DNA of 64,000 nt from Micromonospora sp. WMMD812 (lineage in GTDB: Bacteria; Actinomycetota; Actinomycetes; Mycobacteriales; Micromonosporaceae), in NCBI RefSeq assembly GCF_027497215.1, contig NZ_CP114904.1, positions 4,734,001 through 4,798,000 of the forward strand, read 5' to 3'. Both the position numbers and the translations under genes were made by a program. Positions 15,967 through 24,803 of this stretch are shown piece after piece. How positions within the stretch are numbered: the first letter of the stretch is position 1; each line of letters starts with the position of its first letter. The notes under the pieces were generated by a model. It searched no databases. It worked only from the letters and a program-made list of their open reading frames with translations, and was not told the DNA's origin.

Positions 15967-16877
15967 CTGTCGACGGTAGCGCGCCCGACGCCGTTCAGGG
16001 CGGCTCGGGCGGCCCGGTCGACCGCATCGCGGTACGCGGAGCCGAACAGTGCGGTGTGCACCAGCAGCAGGTGCAGTTGGTGCAGCGGCACCCGATCCCG
16101 CCATCCGTCGGCCAGTGGCCAGGCCTCCTGGTAGGCGCCCAGGATCCGGTCCAGGTAGGGCGCGCCGCCGAAGAGCCCCAACTGGGCGAGGTCGGTCTCC
16201 CGGTGCCCGCCGTGCGCGGCCGGGTCGACCAGCCAGGCCCCGCCGTCGGCGGCCCAGAGCACGTTGCCCGGCCACAGGTCACCGTGGATCCGCGCCGGCG
16301 GCTCGTCCCCGCCGAACTCGGCGATCCGGTCGATCACCTCCTCGACGAGGCCGATCCCGGAGGCGGTGAGCGCCCCGTTCGCCGCCGAACGGTCCAGGTA
16401 CGGCGTCAGCCGCCGGCGGGCGAACCACCGCGACCACGGGCCGTCGTCCGGCGTGTTGTCCTGCGGCAGCGCGCCGATGAACCCGGTCCAGTCCGCTCCG
16501 AAGGCCGGCGCGCCGGCCCGGTGCAGCGCGGCCAACTCCCGGCCGAACCGCTCGGCCGCCTCCGGGCCGGGTTCGCCGGGCTCCACCCACTCGAGGGCGA
16601 GCAGATCCGGCAGCGCCACGATCACCTCGGGCACCCGCACCGCGTCGGCCGTACGCAGCCAGCGCAGCCCCGCCTCCTCGGCGGCGAAGAAACCGTCCGG
16701 CGCCGGTTGCCCGGCCCGCTCGGGCCAGGTCTTGGCGAAGACCGAGTGCCCGTCGTCGAGCGTGAGCCGGGACGCGGCGCAGATGTCTCCGCCGGAGACG
16801 GGCGTCTCGCGGATCCGCTGGTGGGTCAGGAAGGTCGGCAGCTGAGCCGGATGCGCGCGCAGGTACGCGAGGTCCAT
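15963..16877 (-). CDS. Fructosamine-kinase-like aminoglycoside phosphotransferase family protein
   Basis: A 304-residue protein of the fructosamine kinase (FN3K) family. HGDLWPGNVLW (about residue 203) is the catalytic loop and LVDPAAHGGHRETDLA supplies the metal-binding Asp. The N-terminal lobe has GGDICAASRLTLDDG and a lysine in VFAKTWP. These enzymes phosphorylate ketoamines for protein deglycation, though some act on small molecules. It leads a four-gene operon with moaA, moaD and a metallophosphoesterase, an association with no clear functional logic. Confidence 0.85.
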   Translation of the reverse strand: MDLAYLRAHPAQLPTFLTHQRIRETPVSGGDICAASRLTLDDGHSVFAKTWPERAGQPAPDGFFAAEEAGLRWLRTADAVRVPEVIVALPDLLALEWVEPGEPGPEAAERFGRELAALHRAGAPAFGADWTGFIGALPQDNTPDDGPWSRWFARRRLTPYLDRSAANGALTASGIGLVEEVIDRIAEFGGDEPPARIHGDLWPGNVLWAADGGAWLVDPAAHGGHRETDLAQLGLFGGAPYLDRILGAYQEAWPLADGWRDRVPLHQLHLLLVHTALFGSAYRDAVDRAARAALNGVGRATVDR

Positions 16878-16883
16878 CAGCGC

Positions 16884-16889
16884 ACGGTA
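16884..16889 (-). promoter_or_regulatory. Candidate -10 of the kinase-moaA-moaD operon
   Basis: TACCGT on the minus strand lies 6 nt before the ATG at 16877; no ribosome binding site intervenes. Confidence 0.5.
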
Positions 16890-17015
16890 ACGCCTCGCAC
16901 CGACCGCCACGGGAATCCCGGAGCGCCGCCTCCGCGCGGTGGGCCGTCCCGGGCGCGACGCTCTCGGAACGGGGCCCGACGGTAGCGGCCTGAGCAGGGG
17001 AAACACGCTGCGTGA

Positions 17016-17043
17016 CTGTGGACAACCCGCGTGTCGTCCACAG
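17016..17043. promoter_or_regulatory. Inverted pair of DnaA-box-like sites
   Basis: TGTGGACAA at 17017-17025 is the exact complement of the high-GC actinobacterial DnaA box TTGTCCACA. A second copy in the opposite direction (TCGTCCACA, 17034-17042) differs at one base. The arms CTGTGGAC and GTCCACAG are perfectly inverted. The pair lies 40 bp before the broken DUF4192 gene. Confidence 0.4.
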
Positions 17044-17082
17044 GGGCAGCCGGGCGCGCCCGTCCGGCCGCAGGCTGCGAGC

Positions 17083-18120
17083 ATGACCTCGACCGACCGC
17101 CCCCGGCTCGTCGTCCGCTCACCCGCCGACCTGCTCGCCGCCGTGCCGTACCTGCTCGGCTTCCATCCCGCCGACAGCGTGGTCGTGGTGGCGCTGCGCG
17201 GCCGGTAGATCATCTTCGCGGCGCGCGCCGACCTGCCCGATCCCGCCGACCCGGCCGGCCCGGCCCGGCACCTCGCCGGCGTCGTCCACCGGCAGCACGC
17301 CGACGCCGCCACCGTGGTCGGCTACGGGCCCGCGGTGCGGGTGACGCCGGCCGTGGACGCGGTACGCGAGGCGTTGACGGAGGCCGGCCTGGTCCTGCTC
17401 GACGCGCTCCGGGTCACCGACGGTCGGTGGTGGTCCTACGTGTGCACCGAGGCCGGCTGCTGCCCGCCGACGGGCCGGCCATACGACCCGGACGCCAGCC
17501 AGGTGACCGCCTCCGCGATCTTCGCCGGGCAGGTGGCGTTGCCCGACCGGGCTGCCCTGGCCGCACAGGTGGCCCCGGTGGAGGGCCCGGCCCGGCTGGC
17601 CATGCGCCGGGCCACCGCCGACGCCGAGCGGCGGCTGGTGCGCCTCGTCGAGTCCTCCGCCGGCGACCGGCCGGGTGGACGCGCGCTGCGCGCCGCCGGG
17701 GTGGCGGCGGTACGCGACGCGCTGCGCCGCCAGCGCCGGGGCGAGCGGCTCGGCGACGCCGAGGTCGCCTGGCTCAGCCTGCTCCTGACCCACCTGCCGG
17801 TACGCGACCACGCCTGGGAACGCACCGACGGGCGGGACCGCGACATCGCCCTCTGGACGGACGTGCTGCGCCGGGCCGAGCCGGAGCTGATCGCCGCCCC
17901 GGCCTGTCTCCTGGCCTTCGCCGCCTGGCGGGCCGGTCAGGGCGCGCTCGCGGCGGTCACGCTCGAACGCGTGCTCGCCGCGCACCCGGACTACTCGCTC
18001 GCGCTGCTCCTGGACGACCTGCTCCGCCGGGGCGTACCGCCGTCGGAGCTGGACGGCTGGCCGGCGGTGGGACTGCCCGGCGTCGTGCGCCGCCGGCGTG
18101 GCCGCCGCACCGCCCGCTGA
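17083..18120 (+). pseudogene. DUF4192-family gene interrupted by an in-frame TAG
   Basis: A single reading frame runs from the ATG at 17083 to the TGA at 18118-18120 (345 codons), except for one TAG at 17206-17208. The first 41 codons contain the DUF4192 opening (RSPADLLAAVPYLLGFHPADSVVVVAL), and the frame resumes directly with IIFAARADLPDP and continues to the end of the domain. Both sides keep family-like sequence with no length change, so one substitution such as CAG to TAG is the simplest cause. It could be a recent null mutation, a sequencing error, or readthrough. TAG is a working stop elsewhere here. Confidence 0.8.
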
Positions 18121-18178
18121 CCGGCGTTGCACGGTCCGTTGAGAATGGTCGGATGCCGCTACTCCCCTCCGTGGTCCG

Positions 18179-18886
18179 ATGAGCGTCGGCCTGCTGCTGT
18201 CGCTCGCCGGGCTGGCGCTGATCGACAGCACCAGCATCGGCACGTTGTTCATCCCGATCTGGCTGCTGCTCACTCCGGGGCGGGTCAGCGTCCGGCGGAT
18301 CCTGGTCTACCTCGGCACGATCGCCGCGTTCTACTTCGCGGTCGGGGTTTTGCTGGTCTGGGGCGGCACCCGGCTGGCCGACGCGCTGGGCGGCGCGCTG
18401 GACCAACGGCCGGTGCTGTGGGCGCAACTCGCGCTCGGGGTGGCGCTCTTCGCGCTCAGCTTCCGCTACGACGGCAAGCGACGGCGCGGCTCGGGCGGCA
18501 TCCTGCGCTGGCGGGACCGGGCCACCTCCGGGGATTCCTCGGCCCGGTGGCTGATCGCGCTGGCGCTGCTCGCCGCGCTGGCCGAGGTGGCGACGATGCT
18601 GCCCTACCTCGGCGCGGTCAGCCTGCTGGCCACGGCCGACCTCGACGGCCCGGCCGTGGCGGCGCTGCTCGCCGGATACTGCGTGGTCATGGTGGTGCCG
18701 GCGCTGCTGCTGCTGGCCGCCCGGGTGGCCTTCCCGGCGCGGGTCGAGCCGCTGCTGGGCTGGCTGAACCGGTGGATCACCGAGAAGGCGGGCAGCGCGC
18801 TCGGCTGGGTCCTCGGCATCGCCGGCTTCCTCGTCGCCCGCGACGCCGCCCTGCGCCTGGGGCTGTTCGACCGGTTCAGTCAGTGA
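18179..18886 (+). CDS. Sap/GAP-family membrane protein (sulfolipid-1-addressing-like)
   Basis: A 235-residue membrane protein with about six helices. The first carries [20 protein letters not shown], as in the GAP/Sap family of actinobacterial lipid-export-associated proteins. A basic loop at about 100-115 separates the two halves. Its 3' end overlaps the convergent fdhD gene by 11 bases. The substrate is unknown. Confidence 0.75.
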   Translation: MSVGLLLSLAGLALIDSTSIGTLFIPIWLLLTPGRVSVRRILVYLGTIAAFYFAVGVLLVWGGTRLADALGGALDQRPVLWAQLALGVALFALSFRYDGKRRRGSGGILRWRDRATSGDSSARWLIALALLAALAEVATMLPYLGAVSLLATADLDGPAVAALLAGYCVVMVVPALLLLAARVAFPARVEPLLGWLNRWITEKAGSALGWVLGIAGFLVARDAALRLGLFDRFSQ

Positions 18887-19733
18887 CCACCCGCTGCGGG
18901 CCGGCGTAGACGTTCATCGTCCGGCCGCGCAGGAAGCCGACCAGCGTCATCCCGGCCTCCTCGGCCAGGTCGACGGCGAGGCTGCTCGGCGCGGACACCG
19001 CCGCGAGCAGGGGCACCCCGGCCATCCACGCCTTCTGGGTCAGCTCGAAGCTGGCCCGGCCGGAGACCAGCAGGAGGTGCCCGGCCAGCGGCAGCCGGCG
19101 TTCCCGGACCGCCCAGCCGATCACCTTGTCGACGGCGTTGTGCCGGCCGACGTCCTCGCGCAGCACCACCAGCTCTCCGTCCGCGGCGAACAGGCCCGCC
19201 GCGTGCAGACCACCGGTGCGGTCGAAGCCGCGCTGCGCCGCACGAAGCCGGTCCGGCAGCTCGGTCAGCAGCGCGGCCGGCACGGCGATCGGGTCGCCGT
19301 CGACCGCGAAGAGGGAGCGGGTGCGGACCGAGTCGATGCTGGCCTTGCCGCACACCCCGCACGAGCTGGTGGTGTAGAAGTTCCGGGCCGGGTCGGTGGT
19401 CGGCTCCGGCACGCCGGGGGCGAGCACCACGTCCACCACGTTGTACGTGTTCGGCGTCTCCCCGCCCGCGCAGAGCTGAGCGGTGTGCACGTCGTCCGTC
19501 GACCGGATCAGCCCCTCGGTCAGCAGGAACCCGATGGCCAGGTCGAGGTCGTCACCGGGGGTGCGCATGGTCACCGCGAGCGGCCGGCGCCGGCCCGGCC
19601 CCGCCGCGCCGACCCGGATCTCCAACGGCTCCTCGACGGCGAGGGTGTCCGCCCGACGGACCGACGTGCGGCCATCGGCCCCCGCGTCGAGGTCGATCCG
19701 GAGTACGCGCCGTCGGTCAGTCGCCCGTCCCAT
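18876..19733 (-). CDS. fdhD: Formate dehydrogenase accessory sulfurtransferase FdhD
   Basis: A 285-residue FdhD, which passes sulfur from a cysteine desulfurase to the Mo-bis-MGD cofactor of formate dehydrogenase. The catalytic cysteines are in [24 protein letters not shown] and [14 protein letters not shown] are also family motifs. The ATG at 19733 has AGGA 8 bases upstream. It is divergent from mobA, so a shared control region of about 50 bp would link sulfuration with guanylation of the cofactor. Confidence 0.95.
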   Translation of the reverse strand: MGRATDRRRVLRIDLDAGADGRTSVRRADTLAVEEPLEIRVGAAGPGRRRPLAVTMRTPGDDLDLAIGFLLTEGLIRSTDDVHTAQLCAGGETPNTYNVVDVVLAPGVPEPTTDPARNFYTTSSCGVCGKASIDSVRTRSLFAVDGDPIAVPAALLTELPDRLRAAQRGFDRTGGLHAAGLFAADGELVVLREDVGRHNAVDKVIGWAVRERRLPLAGHLLLVSGRASFELTQKAWMAGVPLLAAVSAPSSLAVDLAEEAGMTLVGFLRGRTMNVYAGPQRVVTD

Positions 19734-19772
19734 CCCGCCATCCTGCACCCCGCGCCGGGGCGTCCGCACGGC

Positions 19773-19778
19773 TACCGT
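19773..19778 (+). promoter_or_regulatory. Candidate -10 element of mobA (leaderless)
   Basis: TACCGT lies 6 nt before the GTG at 19785. Confidence 0.5.
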
Positions 19779-19784
19779 GGCCGG

Positions 19785-20399
19785 GTGGGGACGTACGCGG
19801 CGGTGGTGCTCGCGGGCGGCGCGGCCCGCCGGATGGGCGGGGTGGACAAGCCCGCCCTGCCGGTCGGCGGCCGACCGATGCGTGACCGGGTGCTGGCCGC
19901 CGTCGACGACGCCGCACCGCGGATCCTCGTCGGTCCGGCCGACGAGGTCCCGCCCGGCGTGCGGGTCACCCGGGAGGAGCCGCCGGGCGGTGGGCCGGTG
20001 GCGGCCGCCGCGGCCGGGCTGGCCCTGCTCGACCCGGGTGCGACCGTGGTCGCCCTGCTCGCCGGCGATCTGCCGCTGCTCACCGCCGGGGCGATGGGTG
20101 TCCTGCGGCGCGAGCTGGCCCGACCGGGCGCCGACCAGAGCGTCTGCGACGGGGTCTGCTACGTCGACTCCGGCGGGCGGCGGCAGACGCTCTGCGGGGT
20201 GTGGCGGGTGTCCGCGCTGCGCGCCGCCCTGGACCGGCTCACCGCCGCGCGGGGCGGGACGCTCGCCGGCGCGTCCGTCCGCGCTCTGCTCGCCGAGCTG
20301 ACCGTCCGGACGGTGAGCTGGTCCGGCGAGGGCCCGCCACCGTGGTTCGACTGCGACACTGACCAGGACGTACGCCGGGCGGAGGAGTGGGCGCGATGA
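19785..20399 (+). CDS. mobA: Molybdenum cofactor guanylyltransferase MobA-like
   Basis: A 204-residue nucleotidyltransferase. The N-terminal GTP-binding signature is [18 protein letters not shown], and LLAGDLPLL holds the metal-binding Asp. MobA attaches GMP to molybdopterin to give MGD, as formate dehydrogenase requires. The stop overlaps the ATG of the DUF6457 gene (ATGA). Confidence 0.9.
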   Translation: MGTYAAVVLAGGAARRMGGVDKPALPVGGRPMRDRVLAAVDDAAPRILVGPADEVPPGVRVTREEPPGGGPVAAAAAGLALLDPGATVVALLAGDLPLLTAGAMGVLRRELARPGADQSVCDGVCYVDSGGRRQTLCGVWRVSALRAALDRLTAARGGTLAGASVRALLAELTVRTVSWSGEGPPPWFDCDTDQDVRRAEEWAR

Positions 20400-20662
20400 C
20401 GGTGATGGACGACTGGGTCACGGCGGCCTGCGCGGAGTTGGGCCTCGACCCGACCGCGGTTCCGGTGCCGGCCGTGCTCGACCTGGCGAAGGACGTCGCC
20501 CATCAGGTGCTCCGCCCCGGCGCGCCGGTCTCCGCGTACCTGCTCGGGCTGGCCGTCGGCCGCGGCGCCGAGCCGTCGGCCGCCGCGGCGCGGCTCAGCG
20601 CGCTCGCCGCGACCTGGCCGGTCGAGCTGGGCGCCGATCCCGCGGATCCGGCCGCCTCCTGA
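20396..20662 (+). CDS. DUF6457 domain protein
   Basis: An 88-residue small helical protein that starts in the mobA stop. Its [31 protein letters not shown] core matches the short DUF6457 family, which accompanies Moco genes in actinobacteria and is sometimes fused to MobA. A chaperone or adaptor role in MGD insertion is inferred from context only. Confidence 0.8.
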   Translation: MTVMDDWVTAACAELGLDPTAVPVPAVLDLAKDVAHQVLRPGAPVSAYLLGLAVGRGAEPSAAAARLSALAATWPVELGADPADPAAS

Positions 20663-21018
20663 TCCGCCGCGGTCTGACCCGCCGCCCCAGCCCGTCGCGC
20701 CCCGGACCGCTGCGCCCCTGGTACGGGGCGTCTCTGGCACGGGCGCCCCTGGCACGTAGCGCCGCCGCCGTCGTGTCTCGTGGGCGCGAGGGTGCGCTCC
20801 TCGGCGTGTCGGGCGTCGGGTGGGGAAGGACCGCGAGCGTTATGACGGAGAGGCAAAAATATGCCTCTCCGTCATAACGCTCGTCGAGGAATCAGGCGCC
20901 ACCCGGGCGTACCGGCGGGTTGCCGCATCGCCGGCGGCCACCGCTGTCCGATCACGGTCGGCCCTGATTCGACGCGGGGGCTCCGTGGGTAGGGTGACCT
21001 TGACGGACGGAGGCGATC
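20663..21018. other. Intergenic region with one long perfect hairpin
   Basis: 356 bases without a credible gene. The first 170 are GC-rich and show nothing clear. The AT-richer middle carries the hairpin at 20834-20883. The last stretch holds a TAGGGT near 20991 and a GGAGG ribosome binding site for the gene at 21019. Confidence 0.6.
20834..20883. repeat. 22-bp perfect inverted repeat with A/T loop
   Basis: Arms at 20834-20855 and 20862-20883 match over all 22 bases around the loop AAAATA. There is no T-run after either arm, and it lies 171 bases past the DUF6457 gene, so it is a poor terminator. The motif GTTATGACGGAGAGGCA in the arms is much less GC-rich than its surroundings. It could be a dispersed palindromic repeat, a protein-binding site or a folded leader for the gene at 21019. 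Confidence 0.8.
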
Positions 21019-22131
21019 ATGACGGCAGACCACCCCTCGGCGCGGACAGAACCGCCCGGCGGCGTGCCCACCCCGCCGGAGCACCCGGAGTCGATCCTGC
21101 TCGACGAGCCGAGCACCGCCGACCTGCGGGCCAAGGTGACCCAGGCGTGGCAGGAGTTCGCGCGCGCCCTCGCCGCGCGGTTGCCGGCGCTGCCCACCGG
21201 GGCGCACGTCGAGCTGACCCTCGACCCGACCGCCTCCGGCACCGGCGACGCCGTCTACTCGATCGGGGTGGACGTGGGCGCGGACGGTCGGCTCTCCGCA
21301 CGCGCCGTGGGCAACGCCAGCCTGCCGCAGGGCTACCGGCTGGACCGGGCCTCGGTGGCGGACATGATCGCGCTCGGCTGGTCGCCGCCCGGCGTCCTCG
21401 AGGGCCCCCGCGAGTACTTCGGCCTGGAGGGCACGACGGCCGAGCCGACCCGGATCGCCGCCCTGCTCTCCCGGACCCTGCGCGACGTCTACGGCGCGCC
21501 GCACCCCGCCTTCCTCGTCTACCTGATCCACGACGCCGAGGGGGAGTCGCTGCCGGGGGAGCCGCTGGGCACCGCCCGCAGCGAGTTCGGCCCGGACAGC
21601 GACGTCGAGGCCGACCTGGACGAGGCGCTGGCCGAGGCGGCCACCGCCGAGCCGGAGCAGGACGGCGTGCTGGCGCTGGAGGACCGGGTTCGGACCGTCG
21701 TGTCCGCCATGCTCAAGTCCGACTCCGACCGGCTCCAGGTCGACTCCGACGGGGACATCAACATCCGGGCCGGCTCGGCGATGGTCTTCGTCCGGGTACG
21801 CGACAACCCGCCGCTGGTCGACGTCTTCTCCCCGGTGCTCACCGAGGTCGAACCGACCGAGCGGCTCTACGTCCGGCTCTCCGAGCTGACCAACCGGATG
21901 CCGATCGGCCGCCTCTACTGCGCCGACGACACGGTCTGGGCGTCCATCCCCGTCTTCGGCCGCAACTTCCAGGCCACCCACCTGATGCTGGCCGTGCAGG
22001 TGATGACCGGGCTCGCCGACGAACTGGACGACCGGCTGCACGGCGAGTTCGGCGGCAAGCGGTTCTTCGGCGAGGGCGACAAGCCGGTCCGCCGCGACGA
22101 GGGCGAGCACCGCACCGGCATGTACCTCTGA
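21019..22131 (+). CDS. TY-Chap (YbjN / type III chaperone-like) domain protein
   Basis: A 370-residue protein. The N-terminal part (about 30-190) and the C-terminal part (about 215-355) each look like an alpha/beta YbjN/CesT-type chaperone-like domain; the second contains LKSDSDRLQVDSDGDINIRAGSAMVFVRV. An acidic hinge joins them. Such TY-Chap proteins are thought to bind peptides in actinobacterial regulatory or secretion systems. GGAGG lies 6 bases before the ATG. No partner is adjacent. Confidence 0.7.
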   Translation: MTADHPSARTEPPGGVPTPPEHPESILLDEPSTADLRAKVTQAWQEFARALAARLPALPTGAHVELTLDPTASGTGDAVYSIGVDVGADGRLSARAVGNASLPQGYRLDRASVADMIALGWSPPGVLEGPREYFGLEGTTAEPTRIAALLSRTLRDVYGAPHPAFLVYLIHDAEGESLPGEPLGTARSEFGPDSDVEADLDEALAEAATAEPEQDGVLALEDRVRTVVSAMLKSDSDRLQVDSDGDINIRAGSAMVFVRVRDNPPLVDVFSPVLTEVEPTERLYVRLSELTNRMPIGRLYCADDTVWASIPVFGRNFQATHLMLAVQVMTGLADELDDRLHGEFGGKRFFGEGDKPVRRDEGEHRTGMYL

Positions 22132-22184
22132 CGTCGAGGTCGGCCGTCGCTCATCCGGACGCCCTGAGGCGAGCTTCAGGTGAA

Positions 22185-22227
22185 GCGGGTGGAGCCCGGA
22201 AGCCCCGAACGACCGGGCCCCACCCGC
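22185..22227. terminator. Hairpin between convergent genes
   Basis: A 15-bp stem with one mismatch (22185-22199 with 22213-22227) and a 13-nt loop, between the stops at 22131 and 22240. No T-run; it is placed to end transcription from both sides. Confidence 0.5.
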
Positions 22228-22239
22228 GGGGAGGGAGAG

Positions 22240-24129
22240 TCAGGTCGAGGGGAGCCAGGCGAGGTTCCGCGCGGTGGCGGCGTCGCTGGCCCGCAGGCCG
22301 GCGTCGGAGACAGTCCAGAGCGTGTCGCCGACCAGCAGTGACCGGGTGACCGGCGCCGCGCCGTCGCCCGGGTGGTTCACCGTGCCGATCTCGGTGATGC
22401 GCGCGGCGGTGACCCGCAGCAGCCGTACGCCGGCGTCGACCGGCAGGGCGACCAGACCGGTCTCCGGCTGGTGCAGGAAGGCGTGCGGGTCGAACTCCAC
22501 CGCCGAACTGGCACCGGGCACGTGGTAACGGTGCAGCCGGAGCGGTCGCGCCGGGTCCCGGACGTCGAACAGCGAGACCTGCAGCCCTCGTACCCGGCCG
22601 CGGTTGTCGGCCTCCTGCCCCACGCCCAGCAGCCGGCCGAACGGCAGCGGGTGCAGGTACGCCGAGTACCCGGTGATCTTCAGCTCGCCGGTGACCCGGG
22701 GCGCGGTCGGGTCGGTCAGGTCCAGCGTGTAGAGCGGATCGGTCTGGCGGAACGTCACCACGTGACCGGTGGCACCGAGGAAGCGCACCGAGTAGATGCG
22801 CTCACCCCGACCCAGCCCGGTGACCGCGCCGACCTGCTCCAGCGTGCCGTCCCGTCGGCCCAGCACGTACACCCCGGACTCGGAATCCCGCCCGCGGCCC
22901 CAGGTCTCGCCGAGGGTGGTCGCCACCCGCAGGCGCCCCTGCCACTCGGAGAGCGCGTACTGGTTGATCAGGGAGCCCGGGACGGTGCCGCTGGCCAGGT
23001 AGCGGGGCCGGCCCGGCGCGGTGAGGTCGAACTGGTGGATCACCGTGGTCGCCCGGCCGGCCGGGCGACCCTCCCAGATCGGGCCCGCCCGTCCGGCGGT
23101 CAGGCCGCCCGCCAGCCAGAGGTTCGCGGCGGTGCCGTAGACGGTGGTGGCGTCGGCGGCGACGCCGACCGGATCGCCGTCGCCGAGCCGGTCCGCGGTC
23201 AGGTCGAAGCTGAGCAGGGTCAGCACGGAGGTGCCGATGGCGTCGTCCGGCCTGCTGAGCCGGTCGCAACCCAGCCGGCCGGCGTGCCGCCGCTCACCCG
23301 CGGTCCACTCGTACGCCGGTAGCCAGGCCTCGATTCCCGCGGCCGCGACCACCGCCCGGTTGGCCGCGGTCCGCTCGGCGTCGGTGGCCTTCTCGTCGTA
23401 CGGGAAGACGAACTGGGGGTGGGAGCGCACGACCACCCGCGCCGTGGTGCCGGTCTGCCGGGCGTCGACCAGGCTCCCGTCGATCCGGTACGTGCCGAGC
23501 ACGACGGGGGCTCCGGCGAGGTCGATCAGGGTCAGCTGGGCGCCGTCCGCCCTCGGTCTGTCCTTCGTCAGCGCGGGCAACATGTTGCCGGTGCCGGTCA
23601 GCACGAGCGCCCGGTCGCCGAGCAGCAGCAGGCTGCGTTCGGCGTACCGGTCCGGTGAGCCGATCTCGGTGAGGTCGAGCCGCCCGGTGGTTCGTCGGGT
23701 GGCCGGGTCGACCACCCGCAGCACGCCCTCGGTGACCGTCACGATCCGCCGGCCGTCGGTCTTGACCAGGTCCGGCTCGTCCGCTCCGGCCTCGTGGACG
23801 TTCGTGGTCGAGTGCTCGGGAGTCGCCGTCGTCGCAGTGGCCTCCCGCTCCCCCGCCAGGTCCTTCGGCAGCGCGACGCCGGTGCGCCAGCCGTCGCCGA
23901 AGCCCCACGGGCCGACCTCGGCGGCGGTGGCAGCCCGCAGCCCGGCCAGAGCCTCGTCGCAGGAGGTGTAGGAGACCAGCCGGGCGGGTTCGGCCCACTG
24001 CGCGGCCGGGGCGGCCGTGGTGTCCGGCGCCGCCGGCGCGGGTCCGGTCGCGGGTGGCAGTCCGCTGCCGGCCAGCAGGGTGAGCGCGGCCAGCGTGGCG
24101 GCCGCGGCGATCGGAAGTCCCCGAGTCAT
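22240..24129 (-). CDS. Secreted beta-propeller domain protein
   Basis: A 629-residue protein with a Sec-type signal peptide (ATLAALTLLAGSG, no lipobox cysteine). The family hallmark TTNVHEAGADEPDLVKTDG near residue 110 matches the Beta_propel family found in bacteria and archaea, and is followed by repeated propeller blades with paired aromatic strands. It would act outside the membrane; its ligand or enzymatic role is unknown. Confidence 0.8.
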   Translation of the reverse strand: MTRGLPIAAAATLAALTLLAGSGLPPATGPAPAAPDTTAAPAAQWAEPARLVSYTSCDEALAGLRAATAAEVGPWGFGDGWRTGVALPKDLAGEREATATTATPEHSTTNVHEAGADEPDLVKTDGRRIVTVTEGVLRVVDPATRRTTGRLDLTEIGSPDRYAERSLLLLGDRALVLTGTGNMLPALTKDRPRADGAQLTLIDLAGAPVVLGTYRIDGSLVDARQTGTTARVVVRSHPQFVFPYDEKATDAERTAANRAVVAAAGIEAWLPAYEWTAGERRHAGRLGCDRLSRPDDAIGTSVLTLLSFDLTADRLGDGDPVGVAADATTVYGTAANLWLAGGLTAGRAGPIWEGRPAGRATTVIHQFDLTAPGRPRYLASGTVPGSLINQYALSEWQGRLRVATTLGETWGRGRDSESGVYVLGRRDGTLEQVGAVTGLGRGERIYSVRFLGATGHVVTFRQTDPLYTLDLTDPTAPRVTGELKITGYSAYLHPLPFGRLLGVGQEADNRGRVRGLQVSLFDVRDPARPLRLHRYHVPGASSAVEFDPHAFLHQPETGLVALPVDAGVRLLRVTAARITEIGTVNHPGDGAAPVTRSLLVGDTLWTVSDAGLRASDAATARNLAWLPST

Positions 24130-24276
24130 GGCCGGTTCGACGGGCGGACAGCGGCCCGGGTTCCCGAACGGCCGGCCGGAGCCACCGGTACGCCGCCCAG
24201 GTCGGCCCGTCAGGCCGAGGCCGCGTCGGCGGGCGACGGCCGACTGTCGGTGCGATTGTGCGGGGCGGGCGCCCGG

Positions 24277-24735
24277 TCAGCCGGCGGACGGGCCGACGCC
24301 GGGCGACTCCACCAGGCGGGAGAGCACGATCGTGCTCCGGGTGGAGGTCACGAAGGACTCGGCCCGCAGGCGCTCCAGGGCCGCCTCCAGGTGCGCGATG
24401 TCGGCGGCCCGCAGGTGCACGAGCGCGTCGGCCTCCCCGGAGACCGTGTAGGCGCCGACCACCTCCGGGTGCCGGCGGGCCGCCGCGCCGATCTGCGCCG
24501 GGGTGGTCCGACCGGCGCAGAAGAGCTCGACGAACGCCTCCGTGGTCCAGCCGACCGCGGCCGGGTCGACGACGGCGGTGAATCCCCGGATCACGCCGGC
24601 GGCGCGCAGCCGATCGACCCGTCGCTTGACGGCGGGGGCGGAGAGTGACACCCGGGTGCCGATGTCGGCGTACGAGGCACGGGCGTCCGCGACGAGCAAC
24701 GCAATGATCCGCTGGTCAACGGCGTCTATCTGCAA
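24277..24735 (-). CDS. Lrp/AsnC-family transcriptional regulator
   Basis: A 152-residue regulator. A helix-turn-helix (residues 1-60: DQRIIALLVADARASYADIG, then LSAPAVKRRVDRL) precedes a RAM ligand-binding domain. The TTG at 24735 is preferred over the TTG at 24756 because AGAGGCGGA lies just upstream of it. It is divergent from the ddaH-like gene, so that gene is the likely target and arginine or a derivative the likely effector. Confidence 0.85.
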   Translation of the reverse strand: MQIDAVDQRIIALLVADARASYADIGTRVSLSAPAVKRRVDRLRAAGVIRGFTAVVDPAAVGWTTEAFVELFCAGRTTPAQIGAAARRHPEVVGAYTVSGEADALVHLRAADIAHLEAALERLRAESFVTSTRSTIVLSRLVESPGVGPSAG

Positions 24736-24803
24736 CGTTCCGCCTCTGGGAAGCAATGGTTGTGGCTGTTACCAAAGTTCCACGATACCTACCCTTGGTG
24801 ACC

